Shown here: piece after piece, positions 24,446-32,644 of the stretch
How positions within the stretch are numbered: position 1 is the stretch's first letter
How the letters are laid out: each line of letters begins with the position of its first letter
Assembly (NCBI GenBank): GCA_020444245.1
Contig: JAHLLI010000002.1
Span: 186,001 to 250,000 of the forward strand
Direction of reading: 5' to 3'
Length of the DNA stretch: 64,000 bases
Origin: Actinomycetales bacterium
Lineage (GTDB): Bacteria > Actinomycetota > Actinomycetes > Actinomycetales > Cellulomonadaceae
Position numbers and translations under genes: made by a program
The notes under the pieces: generated by a model
The model's input: the letters and a program-made list of their open reading frames with translations, nothing else
Databases searched by the model: none
Told to the model about the DNA's origin: nothing

Positions 24446-25293
24446 CGGCCCCGCGCCGGGACCCACGGGCCCGACGCCCGCAGAGCCGACCGGGCGAACC
24501 CGCTCAGGTCGGGCGCCGGAACCGCCGATGGGAGATCGTGCAGACCCCCGTGCGCGCGCGTCGCTTCGGCGCGCCCTCCGTACGGCGGGTCGCCGGGATC
24601 GCCCTGTCCCTGACCGGCCTCGCGGTGATCGCCTGGTCGCTGGTGCCGGCGCACGGCGGCAGCCCGGCGTTCGTGTGGTGGGCGGCCGGCGCCGCGCTCG
24701 CCGCGGCGGGGACGGCGTTGTCCGTGGCCGGGCGCGCGAGGGTGCGCGCGTCGGGTGCGGCCGGCCGGGCACCGGCCAGGACGGTCGTCGAGCACCCGAT
24801 GTCCGAGACCGAGCTGCGCACCAGGATCCCGGTGCTGGCCGACATCGCTCGGGTCGAGCGCATGGGGCTGGCGCTGGTCCTGGTGGGAGCGGCTGCGGCG
24901 CACGAGGCGATGGGACCCGAGGCGCTCGACCGGCTCCTGGGCGCGCTCGCCGCCCAGTCCCGCGGTGACGACCTGCGCGCCGAGCTGCGGGACGCGGCCG
25001 GCGTGCTGCTGCCCTCGGTCTCCCGTGACGAGGCGTGCGGCTACGCCGCCCGGGTCGCCTCGGCGCTGGCCCGTGACCCCGCGGGCCCCACGGTCGTCTG
25101 CGTCGGCGTCGCCCTGACCTGGACCGACGCCTACCCCGCGGCCGCCCTGCTCCGGCGTGCGCGCCGGGCGCTGGCCGTCGCGCGCGAGTCCGGACCCGGC
25201 GCGATCGTCGTGAGCGACGCCGACGGCACCCGGGCGGTCGACCGGCGCACCCTGGCGGCCCGTCCCACGGTCGGCCGGCGCGCTCGGCGCTGA
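24442..25293 (+). CDS. Degenerate GGDEF-like membrane protein
   Basis: A 283-residue protein. A basic N-terminus is followed by two hydrophobic helices (about residues 50-95: VAGIALSLTGLAVIAWSL and WWAAGAALAAAGTALSV). The remaining 180 residues follow the GGDEF-fold order but with the catalytic motif lost: the stretch SRGDDLRAELRDAAGVLLP aligns with the RxxD I-site, a spacer and the place of GGDEF, which reads RDAAG. The typical C-terminal ALLRRARRALAVARESGPG...VVV is kept. It is therefore unlikely to make c-di-GMP but could bind it through the retained RGDD. The GTG at 24442 couples it to AIM24; GTG 24538 is an alternative start. Confidence 0.6.
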   Translation: MTAPRRDPRARRPQSRPGEPAQVGRRNRRWEIVQTPVRARRFGAPSVRRVAGIALSLTGLAVIAWSLVPAHGGSPAFVWWAAGAALAAAGTALSVAGRARVRASGAAGRAPARTVVEHPMSETELRTRIPVLADIARVERMGLALVLVGAAAAHEAMGPEALDRLLGALAAQSRGDDLRAELRDAAGVLLPSVSRDEACGYAARVASALARDPAGPTVVCVGVALTWTDAYPAAALLRRARRALAVARESGPGAIVVSDADGTRAVDRRTLAARPTVGRRARR

Positions 25294-25331
25294 GACGAGT
25301 CGGGGAACGCGCGCCGCCGGGCGGCGGTGCC

Positions 25332-27023
25332 CTAGGCCTCGGCCGCCCTGAGCCGCTCCCACTCGGCCCGGCGCCCGGCCTGCTCGACCGGGTCGGGCAC
25401 GGGCAGCGACGCGAGCAGTCGCTGGGTGTACGGGTCGCGGGGCGAGCCGAGCACCTCGTCGCCGGTGCCCTCCTCGACCAGCTTCCCGTGGTGCAGCACC
25501 GCGATCCGGTCGGCGAGCATGTCCACCACGGCCAGGTCGTGGCTGATGAACAGCGCGGCGAAGCCGAGCTCGCGGTGCAGCTCGTCGAACAGGTCGAGCA
25601 CCCGCGCCTGGACGGACACGTCGAGGGCGGAGGTCGGCTCGTCGGCGATGAGCAGCTCGGGGTCCAGCGCGAGGGCCCGCGCCAGGCTGGCCCGCTGGCG
25701 CTGCCCGCCGGAGAGCTCGTGCGGGAAGCGCGCGCCGAACGCCTTCGGCAGCTGGACCGCCTCGAGCAGCTCGTCGACCCGGGTGCGGGCGTCGGCGGGG
25801 TTCTCCGCCCGGCCGTGCACCACGAGGGGCTCGGCGACGCACTCGGCGATCGTCAGCAGGGGGTTGAAGCTGGTCGCCGGGTCCTGGAACACGAACCCGA
25901 TCCGGCCGCGCACCGGCCTGAAGTCGCGCTCGTGGACCCCGCGCAGCTCGACCCCGAGCACCTGGAGCGATCCACCGCTGACCCGGGTCAGCCCGGCCAT
26001 GGCGCGGCCGATGGTGGTCTTGCCGGAGCCGGACTCGCCCACCAGGCCCAGCACCTCGCCGGGCCGGATCGCCAGGTCGACCCCGTCGACCGCGACGAAG
26101 TCCGGCCGCCGGAACCGTCCGGGATACACGATCCGCAGGTCGTGGGCCTGCACCACCGGCGTCTGCTGCGCCCAGTCGTCGGCTCGGCGTGCCGCGCGCT
26201 CATGGGCTCGCGCGAGGCCCTCGCCGATCCGCGGCACGGCGGCGAGCAGCTGCTGGGTGTACGGCTCGCGCGGCGTGGCGAACAGCTCACGCACCGGCGC
26301 CTGCTCGACGAGCTTGCCCTGGTACATCACCGCGACCCGGTCGGCGAGGTCGGCGACCACGCCCATGTTGTGGGTGATGAGCACCACCGCGGCGCCGAAC
26401 TCGTCGCGGCAGCGGCGCAGCAGGTCCAGGATCTCGGCCTGGACGGTGACGTCCAGGGCGGTGGTCGGCTCGTCCGCGACGATCACGCCCGGGTCCAGGA
26501 TCAGGGCCTGGGCGATCACGATGCGCTGCTTCTGGCCGCCGGAGAACTGGTGCGGGTAGTGGTCGATGCGCTCCTCGGGGTCGGGGATCCCGACCCTGCG
26601 CATCACGTCGATCGCCTTGGCGCGGGCCTCGGCCTTGGTGTACTTCCCGTGCGCGCGCAGACCCTCGATGATCTGCCAGCCCACCGGGTACACCGGGTTG
26701 AGCGCGGTGGACGGCTCCTGGAACACCATCGCCGCATCACGACCGCGGACCTGGCGTAGGCGGGCGCCGGACATGGTCACCACGTCGCCCTCGGTGGTGC
26801 CGTCCTTGCTGGACAGCACCACGGCCCCGCGCACCCGCGCGGTCTCGGGCAGCAGCCCCAGGATCGTCTTGGCCGTCACGGTCTTGCCGCTACCGGACTC
26901 CCCGACCACGGCCAGGACCTCGCCGGGGTGCACCGACAGGCTCACGCCGTCCACCGCCTGCACCTGGCCGGCATCGGTGGCGAAGCTCACCGTGAGGTCG
27001 CGGATCTCGACGACGTCGTTCAT
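25332..27023 (-). CDS. Peptide/nickel ABC transporter ATPase, fused DppD-DppF type
   Basis: A 563-residue protein with two complete ABC cassettes in one chain. Cassette 1 (about 1-265) has Walker A GESGSGKTVTAK, signature FSGGQKQRI and Walker B VIVADEPTTALD. Cassette 2 (about 295-550) has Walker A GESGSGKTTIG, signature LSGGQRQRA and Walker B LLIADEPTSALD. Each carries the oligopeptide-family C-terminal PYTQQLL or PYTQRLL motif. In enteric bacteria these are two proteins (DppD, DppF); fused forms are frequent in actinobacteria. It overlaps the upstream permease gene by 4 bp and is the last gene of the operon. Confidence 0.92.
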   Translation of the reverse strand: MNDVVEIRDLTVSFATDAGQVQAVDGVSLSVHPGEVLAVVGESGSGKTVTAKTILGLLPETARVRGAVVLSSKDGTTEGDVVTMSGARLRQVRGRDAAMVFQEPSTALNPVYPVGWQIIEGLRAHGKYTKAEARAKAIDVMRRVGIPDPEERIDHYPHQFSGGQKQRIVIAQALILDPGVIVADEPTTALDVTVQAEILDLLRRCRDEFGAAVVLITHNMGVVADLADRVAVMYQGKLVEQAPVRELFATPREPYTQQLLAAVPRIGEGLARAHERAARRADDWAQQTPVVQAHDLRIVYPGRFRRPDFVAVDGVDLAIRPGEVLGLVGESGSGKTTIGRAMAGLTRVSGGSLQVLGVELRGVHERDFRPVRGRIGFVFQDPATSFNPLLTIAECVAEPLVVHGRAENPADARTRVDELLEAVQLPKAFGARFPHELSGGQRQRASLARALALDPELLIADEPTSALDVSVQARVLDLFDELHRELGFAALFISHDLAVVDMLADRIAVLHHGKLVEEGTGDEVLGSPRDPYTQRLLASLPVPDPVEQAGRRAEWERLRAAEA

Positions 27024-28027
27024 CGCTCGCCCTCCTGCTGCTCGGGCAGCTCGACGCCGAGGTCCTCGACGGGCTCCGGGCCGGCGGCACGCTTGCGCAG
27101 CCGCGGGTCGGCGAGGTCGTTGAGGCTCTCGCCCACCAGGGTCAGGCCGAGCACCACCAGCACGATCGCCAGGCCGGGGAACACCGAGGTCCACCAGATC
27201 CCGGCCGTGACGTCCGACAGCGACTTGTTCAGGTCGTAGCCCCACTCGGCCGCGGCGGTCGGCTCGATGCCGAAGCCCAGGAAGCCGAGCCCGGCGAGCG
27301 TGAGGATCGCCTCCGAGGCGTTCAGCGTGAGGATCAGCGGCAGGGTCCTGGTCGAGTTCCGCAGCACGTGCCGGGTCATGATCCGGACGTGACCCGCCCC
27401 GATGACGCGCGCGGACTCCACGAACGCCTCGGACTTGATCCGGATCACCTCGGAGCGGGTGACCCGTAGGTACTGCGGGATGAAGATCACCGTGATCGAC
27501 AGGGCCGCCGCGAAGATCCCGCCCCACATGCTCGACTGCCCGCCGCTGATGACGATGGCCAGCACGATCGCCAGCAGCAGGGACGGGAAGGCGTAGATCG
27601 CGTCGGCGATCATCACCATGATCCGGTCCAGCCACCCGCCGAAGTAGCCCGAGATCAGGCCGAGGAGCACGCCGACCAGGATCGAGGCGACCACCGCCAC
27701 GACGATCACCAGGAACGCCGTGCGCGCGCCCCAGATCACCCGGGACAGCACGTCGTACCCACCGACCGTCGTGCCCAGCAGGTGCTCGGCGGACGGTGGC
27801 TGCTGGGCGCCGAAGCTTCCGGAGGCGTCGCGCAGCTGGGCGTAGCCGTACGGTGCCAGGACGGGTGCGAACGCGGCGGTCAGCAGGAAGATCCCGGTGA
27901 GCACGAGCCCGCCGACGAGCATGCCGCGCTGCAGGCCGACGCTCTGGCGCAGCTGCGCGACGACCGGCAGGCGCGCCAAGCGCGAGCGCTGAGGCACGGC
28001 GGAGGCGGTGGCGGTGGAGGCTGCCAT
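27020..28027 (-). CDS. Peptide/nickel ABC transporter permease (DppC-like)
   Basis: A 335-residue permease of the binding-protein-dependent family. It has an N-terminal cytoplasmic stretch, helix 1 near residue 38-60, HLLGTTVGGYDVLSRVIWGARTAFLV before the transport domain, and the EAA loop ESARVIGAGHVRIMTRHVLRN. The extra N-terminal HLLGTDxxGRD-type segment marks the DppC/OppC subtype. It pairs with the upstream DppB-like permease, only 1 bp away. The last 30 residues are a charged tail. Confidence 0.9.
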   Translation of the reverse strand: MAASTATASAVPQRSRLARLPVVAQLRQSVGLQRGMLVGGLVLTGIFLLTAAFAPVLAPYGYAQLRDASGSFGAQQPPSAEHLLGTTVGGYDVLSRVIWGARTAFLVIVVAVVASILVGVLLGLISGYFGGWLDRIMVMIADAIYAFPSLLLAIVLAIVISGGQSSMWGGIFAAALSITVIFIPQYLRVTRSEVIRIKSEAFVESARVIGAGHVRIMTRHVLRNSTRTLPLILTLNASEAILTLAGLGFLGFGIEPTAAAEWGYDLNKSLSDVTAGIWWTSVFPGLAIVLVVLGLTLVGESLNDLADPRLRKRAAGPEPVEDLGVELPEQQEGER

Positions 28028-28028
28028 C

Positions 28029-29099
28029 TCAGTACCTCACCCTCGGGTCGATCAGCGCCGCGATGACGTCGACGATGAAGTTGGTCAGGGCCACGATCAC
28101 GGCCAGCACGGCGACGATGCCCTGCACCGCCACGAAGTCGCGGGCCTGCAGGTACTGGGCGAGCTGGAAGCCCAGCCCCTTCCACTCGAAGGTGGTCTCG
28201 GTGAGCACCGCTCCGCCCAGCAGCAGGGCGATCTGCAGGCCGATCACGGTGATGATCGGGATGAGGGCCGGCTTGTAGGCGTGCTTGCGCAGCAGCCGTC
28301 GTTCGGGGACGCCGCGGGATCGGGCGGCCTCGACGTAGCCGGCGCCGAAGGTCGAGATCACGTTGGTGCGCACCAGCCGGAGGAACACCCCGGCGGTCAG
28401 CAGGCCGAGGGTCAGCGCCGGCAGCACGGCGTGCGTGAGCACGTCCCCGATCACGGCGGGGTCGCCGGTGCGGATCGCGTCGATGAGGTAGATGCCCGTC
28501 GGGTTGTCGAGCTTCTGCATGGTCAGCTCGGCGCGGGTCGAGGCCCGGCCGGCGACCGGGAGCACGCCGAGCCACACCGAGAAGATGAGCTTGAGCAGCA
28601 GGCCGGCGAAGAACACCGGCGTCGCGTACGCCAGGATCGCCGAGACCCGCAGCACCGCGTCGGGCGCCTTGTCCCGGTGGTAGGCCGCCAGGCGGCCCAG
28701 GGGGATGCCGAGCAGGAACGCGACGATCAGTGCGTAGATGGCCAGCTCGAGCGTCGCGCTGCCGAAGGTGAGCAGCACCTCGGTGACCGGGCGGCGGTCG
28801 GACAGCGTCGTGCCGAAGTCGCCGCGGAGGATGCCGCCGAGGTACTCCAGGTACTGGGTGATCAGTGGCCGGTCGTAGCCGGCGGCGTGGATCCGTTCGG
28901 CGAGCTGGTCGGGCGGCAGCCGGCCGCCCTGCGAGGCGGTGATCGGGTCACCGGTGGTCCGCATGAGCAGGAACACCGTGGTCACCAGGATGAACACCGT
29001 CGGGATGATCAGCAGGGCCCGGACCAGGATGTACCGGCCGAGGGAACCGCCCGACTCCTTGGTGGTGGTCTCGGGAGGGGTGTCGACGGCGACGCTCAT
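28029..29099 (-). CDS. Peptide/nickel ABC transporter permease (DppB-like)
   Basis: A 356-residue permease with the DppB N-terminal pattern (YILVRALLIIPTVFILVTTVFLLMR), a periplasmic loop with the family's LPPDQLAERI...YDRPLITQYLEYLGGILRGDFG block, and about six helices. The EAA loop is EAARSRGVPERRLLRKHAYKPALIP, followed by GGAVLTETTFEWKGLG. The ATG at 29099 is preceded by 99 bp of intergenic sequence holding a strong hairpin, which probably lowers expression relative to the binding protein gene. Confidence 0.9.
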   Translation of the reverse strand: MSVAVDTPPETTTKESGGSLGRYILVRALLIIPTVFILVTTVFLLMRTTGDPITASQGGRLPPDQLAERIHAAGYDRPLITQYLEYLGGILRGDFGTTLSDRRPVTEVLLTFGSATLELAIYALIVAFLLGIPLGRLAAYHRDKAPDAVLRVSAILAYATPVFFAGLLLKLIFSVWLGVLPVAGRASTRAELTMQKLDNPTGIYLIDAIRTGDPAVIGDVLTHAVLPALTLGLLTAGVFLRLVRTNVISTFGAGYVEAARSRGVPERRLLRKHAYKPALIPIITVIGLQIALLLGGAVLTETTFEWKGLGFQLAQYLQARDFVAVQGIVAVLAVIVALTNFIVDVIAALIDPRVRY

Positions 29100-29151
29100 G
29101 GCTGGGTCCTGACTGGCCGGTGAGGCCTGGGGGGTGGGGCGGTCCGGACGC

Positions 29152-29191
29152 GGGGACCGGGCGCCCGGCACGTGCCGAGCGCCCGGTCCCC
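29152..29191 (-). terminator. Strong hairpin between binding-protein and permease genes (attenuator)
   Basis: A perfect 13-bp stem (GGGGACCGGGCGC at 29152-29164 and its complement at 29179-29191). The 14-nt loop contains the palindrome CGGCACGTGCCG, which could form an inner cruciform or continue the hairpin. It starts 8 bp after the binding-protein stop. It would act as a partial terminator and 3'-end stabiliser, giving more binding protein than membrane components. Confidence 0.65.
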
Positions 29192-29198
29192 TGTCACG

Positions 29199-30869
29199 TC
29201 AGCCCTTCGAGAGGGCGCCGTACCGGAACTTGAAGGAGGCGTCGAGGGTGTCCGAAGCACCCGAGACGTCCTTGCCCGTGACGGCGACCTGGGCGCCCTG
29301 CAGCAGCGGCAGGGTCGACAGGTCCTTGGCCACGGCGTCCTGGATCTCGCCGATCAGCGCGGCACGCGCCGTCGGGTCGGCCGTGGTGGCCTGCTCCAGG
29401 ATCATGTCGTTGACGGCCTGGTTCTCGTAGTGGTTGTGCAGGAAGTTGTCGATCAGGAAGAACGGCGTCAGGTAGTTGTCCGCGTCCGAGTAGTCCGGGA
29501 ACCAGCCGAGCTGGTAGGCCGGGTACACGTCGGTGGTGCGGTCCTTGGAGTACTGGACCCACTCGGTGGACTGCAGGTCCACCTTGAACAGCCCGTCGGT
29601 CTCGAGCTGGTCCTTGACCAGGGCGTACTCGTCGGCCGAGCCCGAGCCGTAGTGGTCCGGGTTGTACTGCAGGTGCAGCTCGACCGGGGTGCTGACGCCC
29701 GCGTCGGCCAGGGTCTTGGCGGCCTTGTCCGCGTCCGGGCCGCCGTTGCCGTCGCCATACAGGTCCTTGAGCGCCTCGTTCGCGCCGGTCAGGCCGGCCG
29801 GGACGTAGGAGTACAGCGGGGTGAAGGTGCCCTTGTAGACCTGCTTCGCGATGAGCTCACGGTCGATCAGGTCGGCGGCCGCCTGGCGCACCGCGAGGGC
29901 CTTGGCCGCGTCCGCGTCCGCGGTCGTGGCGCCGAAGGGCATCGTGTCGAAGTTGAAGACGATGTAGCGGATCTCGCCGCCGGGACCGTCGACCACCTTG
30001 ACGTTGTCGTCGCCGCGCAGGTCCTCGATGTCCGTGGCGGACAGCGAGCGGTACGCGACGTCGATGTTGCCCTGCTGGACGTCGAGCTTGAGGTTGGACT
30101 CCTCGGCGTAGTACTTCACGTCGATGTTGGCCGTCTTCGGCGCGCCGAGCAGGCCCTGGTAGTCCGGGTTGGCCTCGTAGCTGATCAGGTTGTTCTGGTC
30201 GTAGCTGGTGATCACGTACGGGCCGGCGAAGGCGTTGCCCGCGACGATGTCGGCGTCGGGGGTCAGCGCGTCGGCGGCGAAGACCTCCTCGTCGACGATC
30301 GGGCCGGCCGGGCTCGACAGGATCTGGGGGAAGATCTGGTCGTTCGCCGACTTCAGGTGGAAGACCACCGTGGTGTCGTCAGGGGCGTCGACGCTGTCCA
30401 GGTTGTACAGCAGCGAGCTGGGGCCGTTGCCGTCGTCCGCGCCGGACGCACCGATCGCGAGCTGGCGGTCGAAGGTGAACTTGACGTCCGAGGACGTCAG
30501 GTCGTGGCCGTTGGCGAACTTCAGGCCCGGCTTGAGGGTCACCGTGTACTCGGTGTCCGAGGTGAACTCGGCCTTCGTGGCGATGTCCGGCTCGACGTCG
30601 GGGGAGCCGTAGGGCGTGTTCATCAGGAACGGGAACACCTGGTTCATCACCGCGAACGAGCCGTTGTCGTACGAGCCCGCCGGGTCGATGGTCGTGATCT
30701 TGTCGGTGGTGCCGATGATCAGCGAGCTGGCGCCGCCGCCTCCCCCGCCGTCGGTGCTCGAGCCGCTCGAGTTGTCGCTGGTGCCGCCGGAGCACGCGGC
30801 GAGGGCGAGTGCCGTGACGGCGATGCCGGCCGCGAGGGCCGCGGGCCGTCGTCGTGGCAGATGAACCAT
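29199..30869 (-). CDS. Peptide/nickel ABC transporter substrate-binding lipoprotein
   Basis: A 556-residue SBP_bac_5 (DppA/OppA-like) lipoprotein. Signal peptide with lipobox ALAACS (Cys near residue 26), a Ser/Gly tether, then the two-lobe binding fold: ITTIDPAGSYDNGSFAVM at the start, LKPGLKFANGHDLTSSDVKFTFDR in lobe I, YIVFNFDTMPFG and VRQAAADLIDRELI in the family's conserved middle, and a C-terminal LPLLQGAQVAV strand. AGAAGG precedes the ATG. First gene of the minus-strand importer operon. The ligand (oligopeptide, nickel chelate or other) cannot be inferred. Confidence 0.9.
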   Translation of the reverse strand: MVHLPRRRPAALAAGIAVTALALAACSGGTSDNSSGSSTDGGGGGGASSLIIGTTDKITTIDPAGSYDNGSFAVMNQVFPFLMNTPYGSPDVEPDIATKAEFTSDTEYTVTLKPGLKFANGHDLTSSDVKFTFDRQLAIGASGADDGNGPSSLLYNLDSVDAPDDTTVVFHLKSANDQIFPQILSSPAGPIVDEEVFAADALTPDADIVAGNAFAGPYVITSYDQNNLISYEANPDYQGLLGAPKTANIDVKYYAEESNLKLDVQQGNIDVAYRSLSATDIEDLRGDDNVKVVDGPGGEIRYIVFNFDTMPFGATTADADAAKALAVRQAAADLIDRELIAKQVYKGTFTPLYSYVPAGLTGANEALKDLYGDGNGGPDADKAAKTLADAGVSTPVELHLQYNPDHYGSGSADEYALVKDQLETDGLFKVDLQSTEWVQYSKDRTTDVYPAYQLGWFPDYSDADNYLTPFFLIDNFLHNHYENQAVNDMILEQATTADPTARAALIGEIQDAVAKDLSTLPLLQGAQVAVTGKDVSGASDTLDASFKFRYGALSKG

Positions 30870-30977
30870 GGTGACCTTCTCTCTCAGGGGGACCGTCGCG
30901 GGACAGCACGACGGCCACAAGATGTCCATGGTTAGCACACGCTCGTCCCAACAGATGACACAACGGCCATATGTTTA

Positions 30978-30998
30978 CGGCACTGCAACGTTGTGCCG
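30978..30998. other. Operator-like inverted repeat upstream of peptide importer
   Basis: CGGCAC and GTGCCG flank a 9-bp centre, 109-129 bp upstream of the binding-protein start in an AT-enriched stretch (30950-30995) that probably holds the promoter. I could not fix a -10 or -35. Confidence 0.3.
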
Positions 30999-31101
30999 GC
31001 GCCGCACGATCGGCGGATCGATCCCGAATCATGATCCGGATCTGATCAGAAGGTGGCACAGCGGCCGCGTCGGCCGGCGCCCGTCCTTGCGCTCGCGAGG
31101 G

Positions 31102-32142
31102 TCAGGGCAGCGCCCGCACCGCGGCGTCGAGCTCGGCCGCGGCGCTCGCCGGCAGCGGCTCGAACGGGGTCACGTCCACCCCGGAGCGGGTCCGGGTCCA
31201 GGTGCCTACCACGACGCCCCGGCGCACGACGGTGGGCCGGAAGACCCCGTTGCCGCCCGGCGCGATCCGGCCAGCCATCTCGGCGGGCACGGTTGCGGTC
31301 CGGTCGGCGTACCCGAGCACGAGCTCGTCGAAACCGGGCAGCAGGTGGACCGCGCGGGCCCGCCGCCGGTGCGCGGCGAGCAGGTCGGGCAGCGCGGGAT
31401 CGAGCCAGTGCCGGGCCCCGGCGACCTCGGCGACGGCCAGGCGGTCTCCCGCCGCGGCGAGCCCGGTGCGCACCTGGCCCAGCGGCAGGCCGGACCAGCG
31501 CGCCAGGTCGGCCTCGGTGGCGGGACCGTGGGACGTCATGAACCGGAACGCGAGCTCGGCCAGCGCCGCCTCACCGGTCAGGTCGCGCGGCGTGGTGACC
31601 CAGCGGTCCACCAGGACGAATCGCTGCTCGCCGCCGTCGGAGGGCCCCAGGCACAGCACGCCGCGCTGGGCCAGCTCGGTGATCAGGTGGTAGCCGCGCC
31701 CGGCGCCGGTGGGCAGCCCGGCGGCGGCGAACGCGGCCAGCAGCTCGGCACGGGGCAGCCCCCTGGCGGGCAGGACGCGCGCGGCGGTCCGGCCCGCCGT
31801 GCGCACCGCGGCCTCGTCCAGCCCTAGGTCCGCGCGCCGTCGCTCCGCCGCCGCTCGGGGCCGAGCCGTCATGAGTGCGAGCATCCAGCCGAGGTCCTCG
31901 GCGGGCACGGCGTGCAACGTGCCGCGCATCGGCCACGACCGGACCACCGTGCCCGCGTCGTACGCGGCGAGCACCGCGGCGGTGGACCGCTCGGTGGTGC
32001 GCAAAGCGATCGAGCGCACGACGCCCGCCGCGTCCTGGCCCTGGAGCGCGAGCAGGTGGCGGACCGCCGCTGCCGGGTCCGGCCACGAGGGACCGGCGAG
32101 GCGCTGGGCGACCAGGCGCAGCAGGGCGATCTCGGCGGGCAC
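31102..32142 (-). CDS. Winged-helix AlkZ-like DNA glycosylase family protein
   Basis: A 346-residue protein of the HTH_42 / winged-helix AlkZ family. AlkZ-type enzymes unhook DNA interstrand crosslinks and use a QxQ or QxD catalytic motif; here LLALQGQDAAGV (near residue 35) carries QGQ. Other family blocks: SWPMRGTLHAVPAEDLGWML, a winged-helix segment (PATEADLARWSGLPLGQVRTGLAA), FDELVLGYADR and the C-terminal RTRSGVDVTPFEP. GTG 32142 has no Shine-Dalgarno but lies 6 bp after a TAGCCT -10-like element, which suggests a leaderless mRNA. Divergent from the DUF4229 gene. Substrate lesion unknown; many homologues are of undetermined activity. Confidence 0.75.
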   Translation of the reverse strand: MPAEIALLRLVAQRLAGPSWPDPAAAVRHLLALQGQDAAGVVRSIALRTTERSTAAVLAAYDAGTVVRSWPMRGTLHAVPAEDLGWMLALMTARPRAAAERRRADLGLDEAAVRTAGRTAARVLPARGLPRAELLAAFAAAGLPTGAGRGYHLITELAQRGVLCLGPSDGGEQRFVLVDRWVTTPRDLTGEAALAELAFRFMTSHGPATEADLARWSGLPLGQVRTGLAAAGDRLAVAEVAGARHWLDPALPDLLAAHRRRARAVHLLPGFDELVLGYADRTATVPAEMAGRIAPGGNGVFRPTVVRRGVVVGTWTRTRSGVDVTPFEPLPASAAAELDAAVRALP

Positions 32143-32148
32143 CCGGCC

Positions 32149-32154
32149 AGGCTA
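32149..32154 (-). promoter_or_regulatory. Leaderless-type -10 of AlkZ-like gene
   Basis: TAGCCT on the minus strand ends 6 bp before the GTG start, placing the transcription start at or next to the first codon. No ribosome-binding site is present. Confidence 0.5.
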
Positions 32155-32199
32155 GGACCGGCCACCCACGCGGCCGGGCCCGGGCCGGCCACCGATCGC

Positions 32200-32212
32200 C
32201 TACCGTTGCGGT
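32200..32212 (+). promoter_or_regulatory. Leaderless-type promoter CTACCGTTGCGGT of DUF4229 gene
   Basis: TACCGT (32201-32206) fits TANNNT and is followed by six bases and the GTG at 32213. The same 13-mer CTACCGTTGCGGT precedes menC at 39326-39338, there seven bases from the -10 to its ATG. Confidence 0.55.
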
Positions 32213-32644
32213 GTGCCCCTGGTCGTGTATTCCGCGCAGCGCCTGGCGCTGTTCGTCGCCGCGCTGCTCGCGCTGTTCTGGCTGCACCTGGGCGGGTGGC
32301 TGCTGGTGCTGCTGGCCGCGGTCATCGCGTGGGCGCTGTCCTACGTGCTGCTGGGACGGTCGCGGGACCGGGCGGCGCAGTGGCTCGCCGAGCGGGTGGC
32401 GGCCAGGAGGTCGGGAGCCCGCCGCGCGGACCCGGACGCGGAGGCCGAGGACGCGGAGGTCGAGGGCGGCCGGGCTGCGGGCGCCGAGGTGGCCCGCTCG
32501 ACCGTGCCCGGGTCAGAGGGCCAGGCCGAGCCCCAGGAGGATGCCGTAGCCGAGCTCGAGCAGACCGGTCCCGGCCAGGACGGGGCGCAGCAGGACCCCG
32601 CGCGCTCCGACCATCACGGTGGTGGTCAGCAGCGCGACCGGTAG
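32213..32644 (+). CDS. DUF4229 membrane protein with antisense-derived tail
   Basis: A 143-residue protein. Residues 1-50 form two hydrophobic helices (VVYSAQRLALFVAALLALFWL and GGWLLVLLAAVIAWALSYVLL), then an arginine-rich then acidic tail: the DUF4229 pattern seen next to menA in many actinobacteria. Function unknown, possibly linked to menaquinone enzymes in the membrane. The last 44 codons (from 32513) run antisense through the 3' end of menA, so the tail looks like a readthrough extension beyond an ancestral stop. The GTG is preceded by a leaderless-type promoter rather than a Shine-Dalgarno. Confidence 0.7.
   Translation: MPLVVYSAQRLALFVAALLALFWLHLGGWLLVLLAAVIAWALSYVLLGRSRDRAAQWLAERVAARRSGARRADPDAEAEDAEVEGGRAAGAEVARSTVPGSEGQAEPQEDAVAELEQTGPGQDGAQQDPARSDHHGGGQQRDR

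Noticed and set aside
31020-31060. GATC-rich palindromes after the AlkZ-like gene as a replication or methylation element
   Set aside because: Only a few GATC sites in a short stretch; no DnaA boxes or other supporting sequence.
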